Below are positions 12,594 to 24,069 of a stretch of 64,000 nucleotides of DNA, one piece after another; position 1 is the first letter of the stretch; the number at the start of each line of letters is the position of its first letter. A model generated the notes under the pieces. It was given only the letters and a program-made list of their open reading frames with translations, searched no databases and was not told the DNA's origin. Source of the DNA: Symbiodinium natans (taxonomy: Eukaryota > Sar > Dinophyceae > Suessiales > Symbiodiniaceae); assembly GCA_905221605.1 (NCBI GenBank), contig CAJNDS010002162.1:105834-169833 (forward strand), given 5' to 3'. The position numbers and the translations under genes were made by a program.

Positions 12594-12679
12594 ATAAGAG
12601 ACTTCAAAGCCTTGGTTAGCGAAGCTTTAGCTGTCGGATGCATGATGAAAACCTAGCGTGTGGAAGTGTCGGCAGTCGG

Positions 12680-12891
12680 GTAGGGTTTATAAGGGTTTAG
12701 GGTTTAGGGTTTAGGGTTTAGGGTTTAGGGTTTAGCGTTTAGGTTTAAGGGTTAAGGGTTTTTGGGTTTAGGTTAGGGTTTAGGGCGTAGGGCGTAGGGC
12801 GTAGGGCGTAGGGCGTAGGGCGTAGGGCTTAGGGCTTAGGGCTTAGGGCTTAGGGCTTAGGGCTTAGGGCTTAGGGCTTAGGGCTTAGGGC
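12680..12891. repeat. Telomere-like array with ordered variant blocks
   Basis: It begins with TTTAGGG units plus a few odd ones, then six consecutive GGGCGTA units, then about nine consecutive GGGCTTA units. Each variant forms its own pure block instead of being mixed, which points to local copying of units. Confidence 0.95.
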
Positions 12892-14134
12892 AAAAACCCC
12901 ATTGATTACAATGAGAACCTGACCCTAAACACAAGCATCCCTGAACACTGCCTGAAGCCCTGAGCCCTGAAACCTAGATAGACCCGGAAGCCATAGAAAA
13001 TCTGAACAACCTAACCCTGAGCCCTATACAAAAACTCTAAACCCTACACACGCCCTAAACCCATCTAAACCCTTCCCAAACATAATAGTACGGCCAAGCT
13101 GCATGCCTTCGGAGAGGGGCGACACTGGCGACAAGCCACGGAGTCGGCGGCCGATTGCCACGCCATCCACCTCCAGGGCGTGAATGGCCTCGGGAGCGGG
13201 TTTCGGGTTTTGGGCTTATAGGGGTTTAGGGTTTTCAGGGTGTATGGGGGTTTGCAGGGTTGATAGGGGTTTACGGTTTAGGGGCTTAGCGGTGCAGGGC
13301 CAATAGGGGACTGTTTTAGCACTTCGTCAGGGCTTCGGGCCTTAGGGCTTCGAGGGGTTTACAGGGATTAAAGGGTTCAAAAGGTTACTGCGCTTACGGT
13401 TTAGTTCCCAACAGCCGCAGGGTTGGGCTCTATCTCTAAAGGCGGGAGACCACTTGCATGAAGCCCTCGGAACGGAACGCCGAATGGAATGGAACGGAGC
13501 ATTCATCTTTGTCTTGCTGGCTGTTGGGTTGCACAGCTGGGTGAATTAGGGATTGGGGCTACGACTAGTCTTGGCTGCGACAGGCGCGAAACATTGATGT
13601 TTTGGCAGGAGTGCCGATCTGGTCGTATTCTCCTTTTGCGCAAACTTGGCCAATTGATGTGCGCTCCACCTCCTGTAGCCCGACTGATAATAAATCGCGA
13701 CATCTGGGCTCGCAGCTGGTGTCTCATCTATCCAGGGAGCGCATCCTGCTCAACAAGGCTCTTTCGCGATTTAGAGGCTTCGGGGCGAAGATTTCAAAGT
13801 CACTTAGAGCCTTTTCGACAAGTACTGGTGTCCGCTTGGGATGTTATGGCTTAGGGTTCAGGAGTTTCGGCTAAGAAGGTGCTTACATTGTGCTTACTCT
13901 TCCTCCACCCTGCTGGCCTCCATCCTACTTGCACCGAATCGAAGGCAAATTACGAGACTTCCCAGAGTATCCCCAAAAAAGACACCCAATAAATGCACTC
14001 ACCCACAACCTCGTCCCAAGAGTAACCTGGGAATACAAACGGTCCCCTTTTTGGTTTAAAGAACTTTTCTGAGGGAACCTAAACCCTAAATGGGGAATTG
14101 GGGCCTACTCTTGGTCCTAGTAACAACAAGACGC
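12892..14134. other. Gene-free stretch
   Basis: Decayed CCCTAAA units around 12915-13080 and decayed TTTAGGG units around 13200-13400, then about 700 bases of mostly unique DNA. A 121-codon plus-strand open frame at 13489-13854 has no recognisable motif. Confidence 0.5.
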
Positions 14135-14271
14135 CAAACCCTAAACCCTAAACCCTAAACCCTAAACCCTAAACCCTAAACCCTAAACCCTAAACCCTAA
14201 ACCCTAAACCCTAAACCCTAAACCCTAAACCCTAAACCCTAAACCCTAAACCCTAAACCTAAACCCTAAAC
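14135..14271. repeat. Long near-perfect CCCTAAA array
   Basis: About nineteen CCCTAAA units with only one shortened unit near the right end. The low divergence suggests recent insertion or homogenisation. The array is internal, with unique DNA on both sides. Confidence 0.97.
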
Positions 14272-15080
14272 TTTACAGCAGATGCAGTAGATGGTTGTCG
14301 GTCTCCACCGAGTGAACACCTAAGTCCTATAGGCTCTGAAGTCTTCAACCCAAGAACCTTCGAAACCGTGCTGCAGTGTACTTTCTGGGGGACTCCTTGA
14401 TTCCTAGGGGTGGTTCCGTTTAAGTGGGTCTAGGGTTCAGGGTTTAGGGTTGGTCTACCAGATGGGTACATGGACCCGTTGGATAAAGGAGATTCAACTT
14501 GAAGCCCCAAGTTCGTACACAGCAGAGGATGGCGCTGGCTTAATTATAGGTTATAACAGGGTTAGGGTTTAGGGTTTAAGAGTCCGTCAGCAGTCATGGG
14601 GATAAAGGGATCCGGAGCTCTGGGCTGGGCCCCCAATCCCGACAACAAGTTCGACTGCGCAAGCTGCACGTGTCTTGCCTTAAGCGCATGACATGCTGCG
14701 ATGGCGCTTCTACCTGCCTTTTCATTTACTTGTAACCTCGTTGAACGTTGAAGAAGGGTTTCGAACCACGTTCGCTCTGAATCGCACACGATGTCCCGAA
14801 ATCAACAACGGTACCATTATTATAGTATGTACCGCGCACGTTTCTGAACGTTTCGCGCATGACTTGCCGCAATCGTGTCTGGCCGCCGCATGTTGATGTA
14901 TGTTTGGTAGACTGCCTGGGCTGGGTACACATCGCCGAGGTTTAGCTTTAGCCCTTTTTCGGACCCCTTTTTTTGCCTCAAATGGGTACCCCTCCTGGGA
15001 AACCGGGGTCCGCAAGCGGACGGTTCGCCAGGACCAGAGGCAGTTGAAGCCCCTCCCAGCAGGGCCCCCCGGCGTTGTTC
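14272..15080. other. Gene-free stretch
   Basis: Mostly unique DNA with short TTTAGGG groups near 14430-14450 and 14555-14578. No gene is recognised. Confidence 0.5.
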
Positions 15081-15284
15081 ACCCCGCCACCCCCCCCCAC
15101 CCCCCCCCACCCCCCCCCACCCACCCCCCCACCCCCTCCCCCCCCACCACCCCCCCCCCCCCCACCACCCCCCATCCCCCCCCACCCCCCCCCCCCACCC
15201 CCCCACCCACCCCCCCCACCCCCCTCCCCCACCCCCCCCACCCCCCCCCCCCACCCCCCCCCCCACCCCGCCCCCACCACCCCC
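15081..15284. repeat. C-rich block of C runs separated by single A
   Basis: About 200 bases of C runs (mostly 5-12 long) punctuated by single A and rare T or G. All the G is on the minus strand. Long proline- or glycine-rich open frames across it are by-products. It could form four-stranded or triplex DNA (inference). Confidence 0.95.
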
Positions 15285-15910
15285 GGCCAGGCCGAGGCGG
15301 GTCGCGTAGCGTTAAAATTACAACTCCCACGCCAACGGGCCGGAACTAGCCTGCTACAACCACAAGACCACGAAACCCACCCCAAAAGAAACTGCAGAAA
15401 CCTTGATAAGTCCATTATGTTTAGCCACGAAAGCCCAGCAGAACCTTAGATCCTAAACGCTAACTGAGCTCTGAACCCCGAAACCTACAGTAAAGCCTAA
15501 TTGAGACCGAGAACCCTCAACTCGAACTGCGCCGCCCTAAAGCCACAAGACGCAAAACCCTACGAGAAATTTGCCTTTAAACCCATTACAAACCATAAGC
15601 CCTAAATCCTCACCCCCCTGAACCCCAATGAAATGAAATCCTGAGCACTATAATCAGCCTTATAACGCCTGAATCAAGAATCAACCCAAAAACTCAACTG
15701 GGCCCAGATCCCTGGCCTGGGAGACGCGGCCTAGGTGGGGAGGCTGACCTTGAAAGAGATTTAGGTATTCAGGGGTCTAGGTTTTCCCATGTCCATGGTG
15801 CCTCATCCGTGCTTCTGATGAATAGGTCACCCCCCCCCTCCCCCCCGAGAATCATGTCTACTCTTTCCTGGCGGGGACGGGGGAGGGAAAGGGGACGCGG
15901 TCCTCTTGCG
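15285..15910. other. Gene-free stretch
   Basis: Decayed CCCTAAA-like units between about 15440 and 15690, otherwise unique DNA. Confidence 0.5.
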
Positions 15911-16116
15911 TCCTTTTCTTTCCTCTTATCCTTCTCTTGCCCTCTTCTCTTCCTCTCTTACACTGCTCTGCCTCTTCTCTTCCTCTTCTCTTCCTCTTCC
16001 ATTCCTCTTCTCTGCCTTTTCTCTTCCTCTTCTCTTCCTCTTCTCTTCCTCTTCTCTTCTTCTTATTCTTCTTCTTCTCTTGCTCTTCTCTTCCTCTTCT
16101 CTTGCTCTTCTCCTCC
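15911..16116. repeat. Polypyrimidine block (CTCTTCTCTTC-type)
   Basis: About 200 bases that are almost all C and T on the + strand, with CTCTTC as the core motif. Lysine/arginine/glutamate-rich frames on the minus strand are produced by the repeat. Confidence 0.93.
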
Positions 16117-16137
16117 GCATTCCTGTTGTGTCCCATC

Positions 16138-16206
16138 TTTCCAATAGTCTGGGTGTTTGTGTCATGGACAAGGTCTGGCCCTGAACAAGGGCCTCGTAAG
16201 GGGTAG
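16138..16206. repeat. Left copy of a segment flanking the GTA block
   Basis: This segment resembles 16904-16972 in direct orientation. Shared landmarks are CTTTCCA, CAAGGTC, CTGAAC and CGTAAGGGG in the same order; the match looks like roughly 70 percent by eye. The two copies sit on either side of the large GTA/GTC microsatellite. Confidence 0.6.
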
Positions 16207-16276
16207 GTCAGGAAGAAATGGTTTGGGTGACGATGCAGGCGACGAAGTCGCCGTCGCCTTCGAAGTCGTAGCATAG

Positions 16277-16796
<520 letters not shown>

Positions 16797-16903
16797 GAAT
16801 CGCAGTTGTCTGTTGCAGCCTGCAATGCAAGTCAAAAAGCCGGAAACCCTGATTTTAATGTTTGCATAATCAAACATGTAGAAATCTTGCTTACTTAGCC
16901 GGG

Positions 16904-16972
16904 CTTTCCATTGTTCCCGGTCTTTTTTGTTCACAAGGTCCGGTTCTGAACTGGGGCCCCGTAAGGGGGAAA
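16904..16972. repeat. Right copy of the segment flanking the GTA block
   Basis: Partner of 16138-16206. It ends in CGTAAGGGGG and is followed within about 20 bases by the CCCTAAA/CCCTAAAA array. Confidence 0.6.
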
Positions 16973-16990
16973 ATACAACTTCAAGCCCTA

Positions 16991-17283
16991 TAAACCCTAA
17001 ACCCTAAACCCTAAACCCTAAACCCTAAAACCCTAAAACCCTAAAACCCTAAAACCCTAAAACCCTAAAACCCTAAAACCCTAAAACCCTAAAACCCTAA
17101 AACCCTAAAACCCTAAAACCCTAAAGCCCTAAAACCCTAAAACCCTAAAACCCTAAAACCCTAAAACCCTAAAACCCTAAAACCCCAAAAACCCCAAAAC
17201 CCCAAAACCCTAAAACCCGAAAATCCTAAACCCCTAAAACCCTAAAACCCTAAAACCCTAAGACCCCAAAACCCAGAACCCTA
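16991..17283. repeat. Telomere-like array, 8-mer CCCTAAAA variant
   Basis: A few CCCTAAA units lead into more than twenty CCCTAAAA units (complement TTTTAGGG), degrading at the right end to CCCCAAAA and related forms. TTTTAGGG is the telomere motif of Chlamydomonas and relatives. Here it is one of several local variants, so it does not identify the host. Confidence 0.95.
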
Positions 17284-18807
17284 AACCACCCAAAACCATC
17301 GCACTGGGAATTCGGCCGGCCCCGGCGCGGGAGCTCGTCGAGCTGGGCGGTTTGGGGATTGAGGTTGTAGCTTTGGGTTTAGGGTTTAGGGTTCAGGGTT
17401 CAGGGTTCAGGGTTCAGGGTTTAGGGTTTAGGGTTTAGGGTTTAGGGGTTAGGGGTTAGGGTTTAGAGTTTAGGGTTGAGGGTATAGGGGAGAATGGGGA
17501 ATTCTTTGAGAAGACTTTGGGGCTTTGGGTTGCATTTTTGTTTCGGATCGAGGGCCGCATAGGGCTCCAACAGGAAAACAAAAACAAACTGTGAGGGCCC
17601 CCAAAAAAAGTTCTATCGCTTGGGGCTTGAATGCTGGCAAAAGCCGGGGGAGGAAGGGCGGGGGGCCGGTGGAGGAACGGATCCCTGTAGAAGAGTCCTT
17701 ATCTCGCTTCAGTGGGAAAGCCGTCCGGGAATGTGAATTTCGATTCTTGTCGATTTTGTCTAATTAATCCACCATCTAGGCAACTTGTTCGATTGTTCGA
17801 CCGCCAAGCGTTGCACTATGCTGCTGTGCTCTCGAAGGTGCATCACGTCAACGACTGCCTAACGCGCCCAAGGCCCGGGCATCGGGTCATTTCACTCATG
17901 CTCAGGCGCCCCCCTGTGCGGGGACGACTGCGCTAAGGTCCTCGCCCTGCGATAGCTGCCAGCAGGAGGAGACCTGAATGGCACCACTGAACGCAGTCGA
18001 GTAACCCTCCTTATCTTCTTCTTCGGAGAGCATGGAGCCAAACATGCCTGAAATCCTACCCAGATCCATCCCAATCCCCTTTAAGGCTTCTTAAAAGTCT
18101 AACAACCCTATACACCCTGAGCCCGCCACATCCTAGCAGCGCAGTGATGGAGACCTGCTCCGCAAGGCTCAAACATTCATACAGAGTTTGGGGCCTCGGG
18201 TGGAGGGGTTTGACGTTTGGGGCTTCGTTTAAGGCTTTTGTTTGGGGCTTGTGTGAGTAGTATAGGGCTTAGGAAGGTTTAGGTTCGAGGGCCTCCAATT
18301 CAAGCTTTAAGCCCCAAGGCTCAAACCAGGGCTACAACCCTGCAAACCCTAAACCCCAAACCCTCAACCCCAAACCGGCCCAAACCCTAAACCCCAAACC
18401 CTAAACCCACTGAAACACATGCAGGTGTCATCCTGTAACAGCCAAGAGCTCCTGAAGTCCTAAGAAGACACTCCTAGCTCCAAGTCCCAAGTGGCCTTCG
18501 CCACAGCACTGGGGTTTCTTTGTTGGGACAGGAGGATAGCCCGCAGCTACAAGGCTGCAACCGTTGGAGGCCTTTGGGTTTGCAGGTAGGGTCTAGGGTC
18601 TGGGGAGGGAGGAGGGAACTTGAGACTGCACTGGGCGATTGCCTGTGCGCCCTTCGCGTGGCTGGGGAGGGAAGAGGAGTGGTCCAGAGCCCGAAAAAAC
18701 GGCAGCGCAGGCGAGTGCATAAGGTCTTGAGGATGCAAGGTTTCAGAGTTTTTTGAATACCCAACACCTTAAGCCCGTGTGCGGTGGATTGACATGTTGG
18801 GCCCACA
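17284..18807. other. Gene-free stretch with a TTTAGGG array
   Basis: A TTTAGGG/TTCAGGG array lies at 17376-17486 and CCCTAAA/CCCCAAA units at about 18340-18410. The DNA between them is mostly unique, with no recognised gene. Confidence 0.6.
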
Positions 18808-18852
18808 TTGGTACCACAGGCTGAACGGACTGTATACTACGTATCATGCAGA
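18808..18852 (+). repeat. Short duplicated fragment, copy 1
   Basis: Contains GGTACCACAGGCT, GGACTGTATACTA and TCATGCAGA in order. The same blocks occur inverted at 19344-19384 with a few substitutions and a 4-base indel. The match ends soon after on both sides. Confidence 0.75.
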
Positions 18853-19249
18853 AACAGAAAGCCTGCAAGGAGGGTGCTTTCGGGGATTGGGGGTTTGGGG
18901 GGTGGGTAGGTCCTGGAGGATTGTGCTGATGAGGCGACATATTCCTTGCAGGTCAGCCCATTATTGCAGTAGGTGGGCATTCCTTGTTTTTGTTTTTGGC
19001 CTGGCCTCCACTAGTTTCACCGAAAGGCTCTCCTAAACACCACACCCTGCAAGCCCCCAGAGGAACGAGGACTCTGAATCGTAAACCCTGGACCCGCTCT
19101 TGAGCTTCCCAAACTGCAGGTTAACTCAACACTCGCCTCTAACTTAAAGAGCGCCACTGCACTCCGCATAAACCATGTAGACCTTAAACCCACATGCTAA
19201 TGCCCGGAACCATAGACCCTCAACCCTGAAGCCCTATACCCTTAACCCA

Positions 19250-19303
19250 CAAACCCACAAACCCAAAACCCAAAACCCAAAACCAAAACCCAGCATCTTC
19301 TCC
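19250..19303. repeat. CCCAAAA/CCCAAAC-rich tract
   Basis: A short tract of decayed telomere-like 7-mers in which T is replaced by A, next to the second copy of the small duplicated fragment. Confidence 0.7.
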
Positions 19304-19343
19304 CGGAACTCAGTCAAAGCGCGAGACTCTGCATGGGGGTTGA

Positions 19344-19384
19344 TCTGCATGATAGTATACAGTCCATGTAGCCTGTGGTACCAT
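19344..19384 (-). repeat. Short duplicated fragment, copy 2 (inverted)
   Basis: Inverted partner of 18808-18852. The indel differs by four bases, so any reading frame shared by the two copies is broken. This argues against conserved coding. Confidence 0.75.
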
Positions 19385-19444
19385 GCCCCAAAACCCCAAA
19401 ACCCTGAAACCACCCTGAAATCGTGCAAGCCTGATTCTCTCTTA

Positions 19445-19563
19445 CCAGGATGGGCCCTATAAGCCCTGAAAAAGACCCTTTATAGGGTTAACTATGGGGA
19501 TTATAAGGCCGACCCGAAACCCTAAACCCCAAACCCCAAACCCTAAACCGAATAGCCCATCCT
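19445..19563. mobile_element. Foldback element, family B, with an internal telomere-like tract
   Basis: The ends AGGATGGGC and GCCCATCCT are perfect complements. The inner left arm contains CCTATAAG and CCCTTTATAGGG. Near the right end lies a tract of about 39 bases of CCCTAAA/CCCCAAA units, bordered by CCGA on each side. Without it the element would be about 80 bases, like the two other family B copies. Whether family B moves as a transposon is not proven, since no clear target duplication is seen. Confidence 0.65.
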
Positions 19564-19684
19564 CATAGCCCCAATAGCCCTATCATCTTCCTAAATAAGG
19601 CCTCCGCTGTCGGGACCCCAGGAGCCGCCAGACCTGCCTGGATCTGGTCGCCTCAGAAAAGTTAGCAAGGAAGGTTTAGGGCTT

Positions 19685-19797
19685 ACCCTAAACCCTAAAC
19701 CCTAAACCCTAAACCCTAAACCGTAACAAAAACCCTAACAAAAACCCTAAACCCTAAACACCCCGAACCCCCTCAACCCTGAGGGTTTAGGGTTTGA
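19685..19797. repeat. Telomere-like array with an orientation switch
   Basis: CCCTAAA units run to about 19775. Then CTCAACCCTGAGGGTTTAGG marks a change to the G-rich orientation within a few bases, giving a head-to-head junction. Confidence 0.85.
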
Positions 19798-22648
19798 GCC
19801 ATAGCGAGGCCGGTGGGGAGCCGCGCTGTGGGTTGGGCCCGGAAGTGGCGGGCTTTCCACTGCTTGAGCACAATTGCCCAGAGGGCCTTTGGTTTAGGGT
19901 TTATATAATCTTAGGAAGCCTTCAGGAGCCCAAGAGTAGCTGCGGAGACCTGTCACGCTATTGAGATGTTGGGGAGAACACATTGCTATGTGCTCTCGAC
20001 CGATGCAACAAGTCGAGCGAGCCTTCAGAATGCTCCGTGGCACGATGCTTATAGCTCCAGTGTAGTTCCTTTTGGGTTAGTTCAAGGGGTGAACGTGACA
20101 TTGCAAATTACAGGGCTGGTGGAAACTTGAGATTTCTTCCTGCCCCGAATCTCGGCAGTCGTGTGCTGAACCCAAGGCCACAAGCCCCCATCCAAACCTT
20201 CCCTGGACCGGAAACCCTCAACCCCTAAACTCTAAATCCTCAACTTGTAAACCGCAAATGTGCCAGTCTGGGTGCCATGTGCCATCCGCAGGAGCATTGC
20301 GCACCCGCAGACCGGTGCGTGTCATGTAAACGACTCGGAACTTGGGGGCTTATCAGGCTATTAGGCTCAGAAAGGGTTTAGGGCTTGTGTCTGAGGCCAT
20401 TCTGAGCTGTCAAGGTTTTGGGAGTCTGGGGGCGAACGTGCGCTTGGCCCGGGTGTCGGAAGGTGTTTGGGGGCACCCGTCATTGGCAGCTCTTCTCAAG
20501 GCTTTTAAAATTTGGGGGGGGGGGGGGGGGGGGGGGATCCTCGAATCCTTGAGATCGGTAGAAGTGGCGAGGTCTACTCCCAGGTGTGGTGGTGCCCGGC
20601 CTCGCGCCTCTGAAGAAAGCAACCCAGCCCCGGGGCTCTTTACATGAACAACAATTTCACGCGGGCGCACGTGTACCTTGTTTAGGGGCAGGGGGGGGGA
20701 GGGGCGGAATTAGGCACTTGAGAGGTACTTGGTGGGCCAAGGCCCCCTGTTGTGAACAACCTGAGAACTTTGAGACAGGCAGAATCCCCCTTTCCCGCCA
20801 AAAGCCTCACTAATTGACTCTGTTCGCCTGGTTCTTGGTCTCACGTCCAGGTAATACGAAGAAGCGTGAATGCGTGAGGAAAGCGAGTAAGAGAAACAAA
20901 CTCACAAACGCATGAACTGGACCGTGTCATGAACAGGGTGGTTTTCGTTCCCTAGAAGCCCTTACATGTTTTGAATACGTTTATAGGGGGGTTTGCAAGA
21001 AAAAAACTAAAATTAATGCCATTTGGGCGTATGCAGCATGGCAAAGAACACCGACAATCAAATTAATGAAGCCTCAACTCAACCGTAACCCTCACAGCTA
21101 TGTACTGGTACAAGCCAGTTTCATGGTGAGGCGTGCTTCATCACGCCATATACTCGTTCGGGCTCCCTGTAGGTACAAAGTTCTTAAAACAAAGGGTTAG
21201 GGTTTAGGGATGCTGCGTCCATGCTCCCTTGTGGGGAAGAAAAAATGCACGCAGGGGTGGCTCAGTGTCTTTGTCAGAAATGCAAGGAGCACAATCTGGC
21301 ATGCTTTACAGTCGCCGGCCCAGAAACCCGTCGCTGCTTTAACTTCTCTCGCCGCTAACGTCCGCGTTGCTCTCGCAGGCCCTTTCAACCTCGGGCTGGA
21401 TCGGGGTCAAAAACTTGAGGCTTTAGGGTTTGGGCTTTCTGGGTTTCTGGAGGGGAGCTTAGCTATCTGGCATCTATTTCGTGGGATCGGGTTTTGTGGG
21501 TTCGGGAAGCTCCAAGCCTAAATGGTATATACCTTCAAGATGCCCCACATACCCCCCCCCCCCCCCCAAATAAGGTACACTTGCGCAGTTCTAAAGAGCG
21601 TTCAGGTACTATTTGGGATTCAGGCTACCGTCTCTCTCCCTGTCTCTCTCTCTCTCTCTCCCCCTCTCTCTCGCTCTTTCTCTGACTCTCTCCCTTTCTC
21701 TCCCCAAAGGAGGCAACAGGTGCGAGTGGGCCGGCAGTAAGGGCGTTTGAACCGAGCTCCAGGCTCAGGGTTCAAGATTTTGGGGGCCTTTTTGGAGTGG
21801 GCTATCATCAGGCCTTTGTGTTTCCAAGAGGTCACGTCACCAAGGCTTCGACCAGCGCGTGCAAGAGCTTGGCTCTCCTGGCATTCAAGTCTGCAATTGG
21901 GGCATTGGGGCCCTCCTGCGACTGGACACCCATCAGCTCGGATGTCCCTAAGTAGGTGCTACAATTCTCCGAACCCTCCCACCTGCACCCCCCAAGCAGC
22001 CTTATCATGCGTATGACCCGCCCAAAAAAAAAGCTGTACCTCAAGCTTCAGCCCTGGTCTTCGGGGAACTTTTGGGGGAGGGGGGGGGGGGGGGGGGGAG
22101 GGGACACCAGGTAAAGACTGGATCTAGGCTTTGGGTCTGGAAGCTTTGGCTTTTTGGGGGTGTTGGGGTCTGATCAGGGCTAACCCCTCCCCCCCAAGTC
22201 CCTCAATTGCCACTGTGGATCTTGGATCTTGATGCACAGCATCAAAACAGTAGGTAGGTAGGCTCCCACATTGGGTCGCACATAAAGCAGCTGTATTTAA
22301 TCTTCGAGAACTTGTTTCTGTGCAGCCCGTCATTCCCAGCTCCTTAGAGCGAGAGGGTGCTCCCGAATGGAACCAAGCCCAAAACAGACTCATCTAAGCC
22401 TGCTTTAAGCCAACATATGCCCTAAACCCTAAACCCGAAACCCTAAACCCTAAACTGACCGCCACAAAACCCTCCAACCCCAAAGCCCTGAAATCCCAAC
22501 CTCTTGGGGTGAAGGCGTCGGCTTGCGAAGGACTCAGGGACCCCGAAATGAAAACTTCGAGGCCTTTCGGGGATTGACATGTCTTGCGGGCCTCAGATTA
22601 CAGATTAAACCCCAAGCCCCTGAAACTTCCCTTCAGGGTTTAGGGTGT
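19798..22648. other. Gene-free stretch with homopolymers and CT repeat
   Basis: Poly-G at 20514-20536 and 22076-22101, poly-C at 21553-21567, a CT-rich tract at 21630-21706 and CCCTAAA units at about 22420-22455. The rest is unique with no recognised gene. Confidence 0.6.
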
Positions 22649-22782
22649 ACGTGTGTATGTATATGTATATGTATATGTTTTTGTACATGTATATGTATGT
22701 GTATATGTATATATATATATATCTCTATATATATATAGATATATTTATGTACATACATACATATATGTATACACACATATGT
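22649..22782. repeat. TATATG/TA microsatellite
   Basis: GTATAT, TATG and TA blocks in succession, ending in ACATACATAC and ACACACATAT. Tyrosine/methionine/isoleucine-rich frames are by-products. Confidence 0.92.
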
Positions 22783-23395
22783 CACAAATACAGAAAATGT
22801 TCATGTATGATGCCCTTTGTACCGTCATCCCAACACCGCACAGTACGACAAGCCGAGGGTGCTCTTCTGGAGCCAGGGCGCGTCGCCACCTTCAGTGGAA
22901 CAGTTTGGGCTTAGGGTTCGGGGTTTAGGGCTTACAAGGGTTCAGGGTTTAGGGCTTGCGTTTTGGGGCCCTGTGGCTGTCTATAGGGGCCGCCGGGAAG
23001 CCATGCGGGGAAGCGGCTTTGTGTAAGTAGCCGTGGAGCCAGTGCAGATATGGTTTAGGGTTTCTCAGCGTTTCAAGAGGGAATGATACGGCTCTTCCCC
23101 CAAGTTCATCCCTTCGCCAAACCCACGAACAGCGAACAATGCATGTCACATGCGCAGTGCATTGAATCCTCTCCCAGCTACGTCTGAGGGCGGCGCGAAG
23201 CCAAACATGAAACCACCCTAAACCCTAAACCCTAAACCCTAAACCCCAAACCCTAAACCCTAAACCCAAACCCCTAAACCCTAAACCCTAAACCCTAATC
23301 TGAAAGCATCCCTGAGCTGATGGCTCGTCTTCGGACAGCACGGCGACCTTCCACCCACGCCGCGTGATGGCTCTCGCGGCCTGAAGGCTGTGGGA
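22783..23395. other. Gene-free stretch with CCCTAAA array
   Basis: Unique DNA with TTTAGGG units at about 22908-22960 and a CCCTAAA/CCCCAAA array at about 23215-23299. No gene is recognised. Confidence 0.6.
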
Positions 23396-23499
23396 TTGGG
23401 GCGTTCCCCCTTGTACTTACTAACAGTCCTCAATAGGGATGATAGTAGGGGGTACTACAATCCCTAGTAAGGACTGTTTGTATAGGGGGGAACATCGTA
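23396..23499. mobile_element. Family A foldback element copy 5, with 8 bp target duplication
   Basis: The left arm starts TTGGGGCGTTCCCCCTTGTA and contains CTAACAGTCCTCAATAGGGA. The right arm contains TCCCTAGTAAGGACTG and ends GGGGGGAACATCGTA. A perfect 8-base direct repeat CTGTGGGA flanks it at 23388-23395 and 23500-23507. The element is non-coding and about 104 bases long. Confidence 0.93.
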
Positions 23500-23592
23500 C
23501 TGTGGGACACAGAGTGCACAACCTCAGCTACGCCTCCGATGCTCAACCGCTTAAGACACGACCTCCTCAAGCCTCAACTGGAAAATTGATAA

Positions 23593-23593
<1 letters not shown>

Positions 23594-23651
<58 letters not shown>

Positions 23652-23855
23652 AATATGTAGTTATTTATTTATTTATTTTATATTGTATTGTATTTATATT
23701 TATTCTTATATTCATACGGATATTTATATGTATATGTATACACATGTATGTATGTATATATATATATATATGGCAACCCTCCAGAGCCGTTTATATATAT
23801 ATATAGAAGAATGTATATAAATATAAATAAATAAATATATATATATATATATATA
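23594..23855. repeat. CA/TA/TTTA microsatellite cluster
   Basis: (CA)n runs into (TA)n, then TTTA and TATTG repeats. Two further TA-rich patches follow at about 23755-23772 and 23796-23855, separated by a short unique segment (CAACCCTCCAGAGCCG). Confidence 0.92.
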
Positions 23856-23902
23856 TGGGTTTGTATTATAATGGGGAGGCGCGCGACACGTGTTGGGGTC
23901 GG

Positions 23903-23975
23903 GGTATGTTTCGCGGGTATGTTTCGAGGTATGTTTCGGGGTATGTTTCGGGGGTATGTTTCGGGTATGTTTCGC
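23903..23975. repeat. GGTATGTTTCG minisatellite, array 1
   Basis: Six copies of GGTATGTTTCG joined by 0-4 G or GC bases, so the unit length varies between about 11 and 14 bases. Array 2 starts about 30 bases downstream. One plus-strand frame reads Gly-Tyr-Val-Ser repeats and a minus-strand frame reads Arg-Asn-Ile-Pro repeats. Neither extends into recognisable protein. Confidence 0.93.
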
Positions 23976-24007
23976 AGCATCATGAGCTACTTTGCCTGCA
24001 ATTTCGG

Positions 24008-24069
24008 GGGTATGTTACGGGGTATGTTTCGGGGGTATGTTTCGGGGTATGTTACGGGGTATGTTTCGC
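24008..24069. repeat. GGTATGTTTCG minisatellite, array 2
   Basis: Five more copies, two of them carrying GTTACG in place of GTTTCG. Separated from array 1 by AGCATCATGAGCTACTTTGC and neighbouring unique bases. Confidence 0.93.

Noticed and set aside
12680-12891. CRISPR-like regular repeat spacing
   Set aside because: Units are directly adjacent 7-mers without spacers; this is a telomere-like array.
14820-15449. Long proline- or glycine-rich frames on both strands
   Set aside because: Generated by the C-run block at 15081-15284, open in several frames at once.
17369-17531. GCTTTGGGTT on both sides of the 17376-17486 TTTAGGG array, as a possible target duplication
   Set aside because: The motif resembles the telomere unit itself and the right copy is about 35 bases from the array edge, so chance is likely.
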